Shown: piece by piece, positions 6,379 through 7,376 of the stretch
Layout: every line of letters starts with the position of its first letter
Position numbering within the stretch: position 1 is the first letter of the stretch
Assembly: GCA_003506735.1 (NCBI GenBank)
Contig: DNYS01000049.1
Coordinates: 4,127 to 11,502, forward strand
Direction: 5' to 3'
DNA: 7,376 nucleotides
DNA from: Nitrospinota bacterium
GTDB lineage: Bacteria > UBA8248
The notes under the pieces: model-generated
The model's input: the letters and a program-made list of their open reading frames with translations, nothing else
The model's database searches: none
What the model was told of the DNA's origin: nothing
Made by a program: the position numbers and the translations under genes

Positions 6379-7376
6379 TCACTCCAGGTTTATAACAATG
6401 TTTCCAGCTTCATCTTTGGCGAACGTCCCATCGCCCGGCACGACGATGGCCGATTCGCGCTCTTCGATAACCGCAGGCCCCCTGAATTCCCCGTCTGCGG
6501 GAAGAGCATATCGATCATAAATGGTCCCATCGGTAAACGCCCTCCTTGCTCCATCGAACATTCGGCGGCTTCCCTTCACATGGGCCGCGCCACTCTCCGT
6601 TTCGAACGGCTCCGCATGGCCAATTTCGGGTTGCGGACCCATCATGGTGAGCCGCCAGGCGCACACCTCGATGGGAACACCCTCGATTTTTCTGGTGAAT
6701 CTGGCGAGGTAGTCTTCCTCGAAGCGATGCTTCATTCCGGCTTCGTCCTTGAGCGGGCGGCCTTCCTCCGATGAAACCGGAACGGATATGGAACCGACCT
6801 GCCCCCGGTAACGCATATCGGCGAAAAGGGCAATCTCCCACTCTCCATTCCTGATCGATTCGCCTCCCAATTCTTCAAGCGCCTGGGCCATCATATCCTC
6901 CACCAGCATGAATGATTTTTCCCAATCCATCGCATCCAGGTCCGAAACGAGGGCCCGCACGGCGTCCGAGCGGGGGCGCGCCATCAATAGCCCCACCGTC
7001 GAGGCCACACCCACCGCCGGCGGGCAGACGATGCACCGCACAAAAAGCTTCCGCGCCATGTGGCAGGCGTGGGCCGGGCCGGCCCCTCCGGTCGCGATGA
7101 GGGTGAAATGACGCGGGTCGGCGCCCTTCTCGGCGATGTGCACCCGCGCCGCGCTCGCCATCTGCTCCGTCACGATTTCGTGAACCCCCCAGGCCGCCTC
7201 GTCGGGACTCATCCCGAGCACCTTGGCGAGGGACGAAACCGCTTCAAGGGCGCTACCTGCGGATAGGGGCATCTCGCCACCCAGGAAGTATTCCGGATTC
7301 AGGTAGCCCAGGAGGAGATTTGCGTCCGTCACCGTGGGCTCTACCCCTCCCCGGCCGTAGCAGGCCGGGCCAGGCT
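6379..7376 (-). CDS. hyuA: Hydantoinase/oxoprolinase A subunit (HyuA), split form, C-terminal part
   Basis: The frame stays open to the window edge: the codons before an internal GTG at 7330-7332 still encode the family motif GPACYGRGG-x-EPTVTDA, so the gene is cut by the window. About 332 residues are visible, roughly the last half of a typical 650-700-residue HyuA, which is an ASKHA-fold ATPase that activates the substrate with ATP for HyuB. Landmarks are PTVTDANLLLG, ATGGAGPAHACHMARKL (part of the nucleotide site), PPAVGVASTVGLLMA, a middle region containing the family signature DMRYRGQ, and the C-terminal cap RGPAVIEERESAIVVPG ending INLE. The N-terminal phosphate loop is beyond the window. 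Its TGA stop (6379-6381) overlaps or nearly touches the hyuB start, indicating a two-subunit operon. It is the intact counterpart to the HyuA half of the fused protein, which lacks the DMRYRGQ region. Confidence 0.95.
   Translation of the reverse strand, partial: PGPACYGRGGVEPTVTDANLLLGYLNPEYFLGGEMPLSAGSALEAVSSLAKVLGMSPDEAAWGVHEIVTEQMASAARVHIAEKGADPRHFTLIATGGAGPAHACHMARKLFVRCIVCPPAVGVASTVGLLMARPRSDAVRALVSDLDAMDWEKSFMLVEDMMAQALEELGGESIRNGEWEIALFADMRYRGQVGSISVPVSSEEGRPLKDEAGMKHRFEEDYLARFTRKIEGVPIEVCAWRLTMMGPQPEIGHAEPFETESGAAHVKGSRRMFDGARRAFTDGTIYDRYALPADGEFRGPAVIEERESAIVVPGDGTFAKDEAGNIVINLE
6382..6385 (-). promoter_or_regulatory. Ribosome binding site deciding the hyuB start
   Basis: GGAG on the minus strand, lying inside the end of hyuA. 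It is eight bases from the GTG at 6371-6373 but directly abuts the earlier GTG at 6380-6382, so it favours the later start. Confidence 0.45.

Noticed and set aside
4697..6520. A 607-codon open frame on the plus strand opposite the split hyuB
   Set aside because: It is antisense to a clearly conserved HyuB, its translation is rich in Arg, Asp and Gly with no family motif, and long antisense frames are expected in GC-rich codon usage.
7330..7332. GTG at 7330-7332 as the true start of the split hyuA
   Set aside because: Upstream codons to the window edge keep encoding the conserved GPACYGRGG motif, so the GTG is an internal Val codon and the gene is cut by the window.

Overview
The window is a GC-rich bacterial segment with five protein-coding genes and almost no non-coding DNA. 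It is dominated by the hydantoinase/oxoprolinase (HyuA/HyuB) superfamily of ATP-dependent cyclic-amide hydrolases and ATP-dependent carboxylases. No RNA gene, mobile element or CRISPR array was seen. The organism cannot be named from the sequence. The gene content would suit an environmental proteobacterium-like or deep-branching heterotroph, and that is only an impression.

Plus strand, left side: the 3' part of a carbon-nitrogen hydrolase (nitrilase superfamily) gene (1-537) runs in from outside the window. After 67 bases comes a small four-helix membrane protein resembling the CopD/HemJ-type superfamily (605-1108). The two could be co-transcribed.

Minus strand, the rest: transcription comes from the right edge. 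It reads a HyuA subunit (6379 to beyond the window, N-terminal part missing), a separate HyuB subunit that starts at or just after the hyuA stop, a 113-base AT-rich spacer, and then one 1192-residue protein in which HyuA and HyuB are fused (1137-4715). The fused gene ends 28 bases from the end of the membrane-protein gene, so the two gene sets converge.

The most notable point is the pairing of a normal-looking split HyuA + HyuB with an adjacent fused paralogue whose key sites have changed. The split HyuB keeps the His-x-x-Asp ... His triad that binds metal in acetone carboxylase. The fused HyuB keeps the spacing but has Gly and Thr at the first two positions. The fused HyuA half also lacks about 110 residues between its ATPase core and C-terminal cap, and two of its ATP-site loops are altered. 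The nitrilase-like enzyme has Arg where the family normally has its catalytic Lys. Possible readings are a cyclic-amide (hydantoin/lactam-type) degradation locus with a diverged, partly inactive or repurposed paralogue, or a new specificity. The substrate cannot be determined from the sequence.
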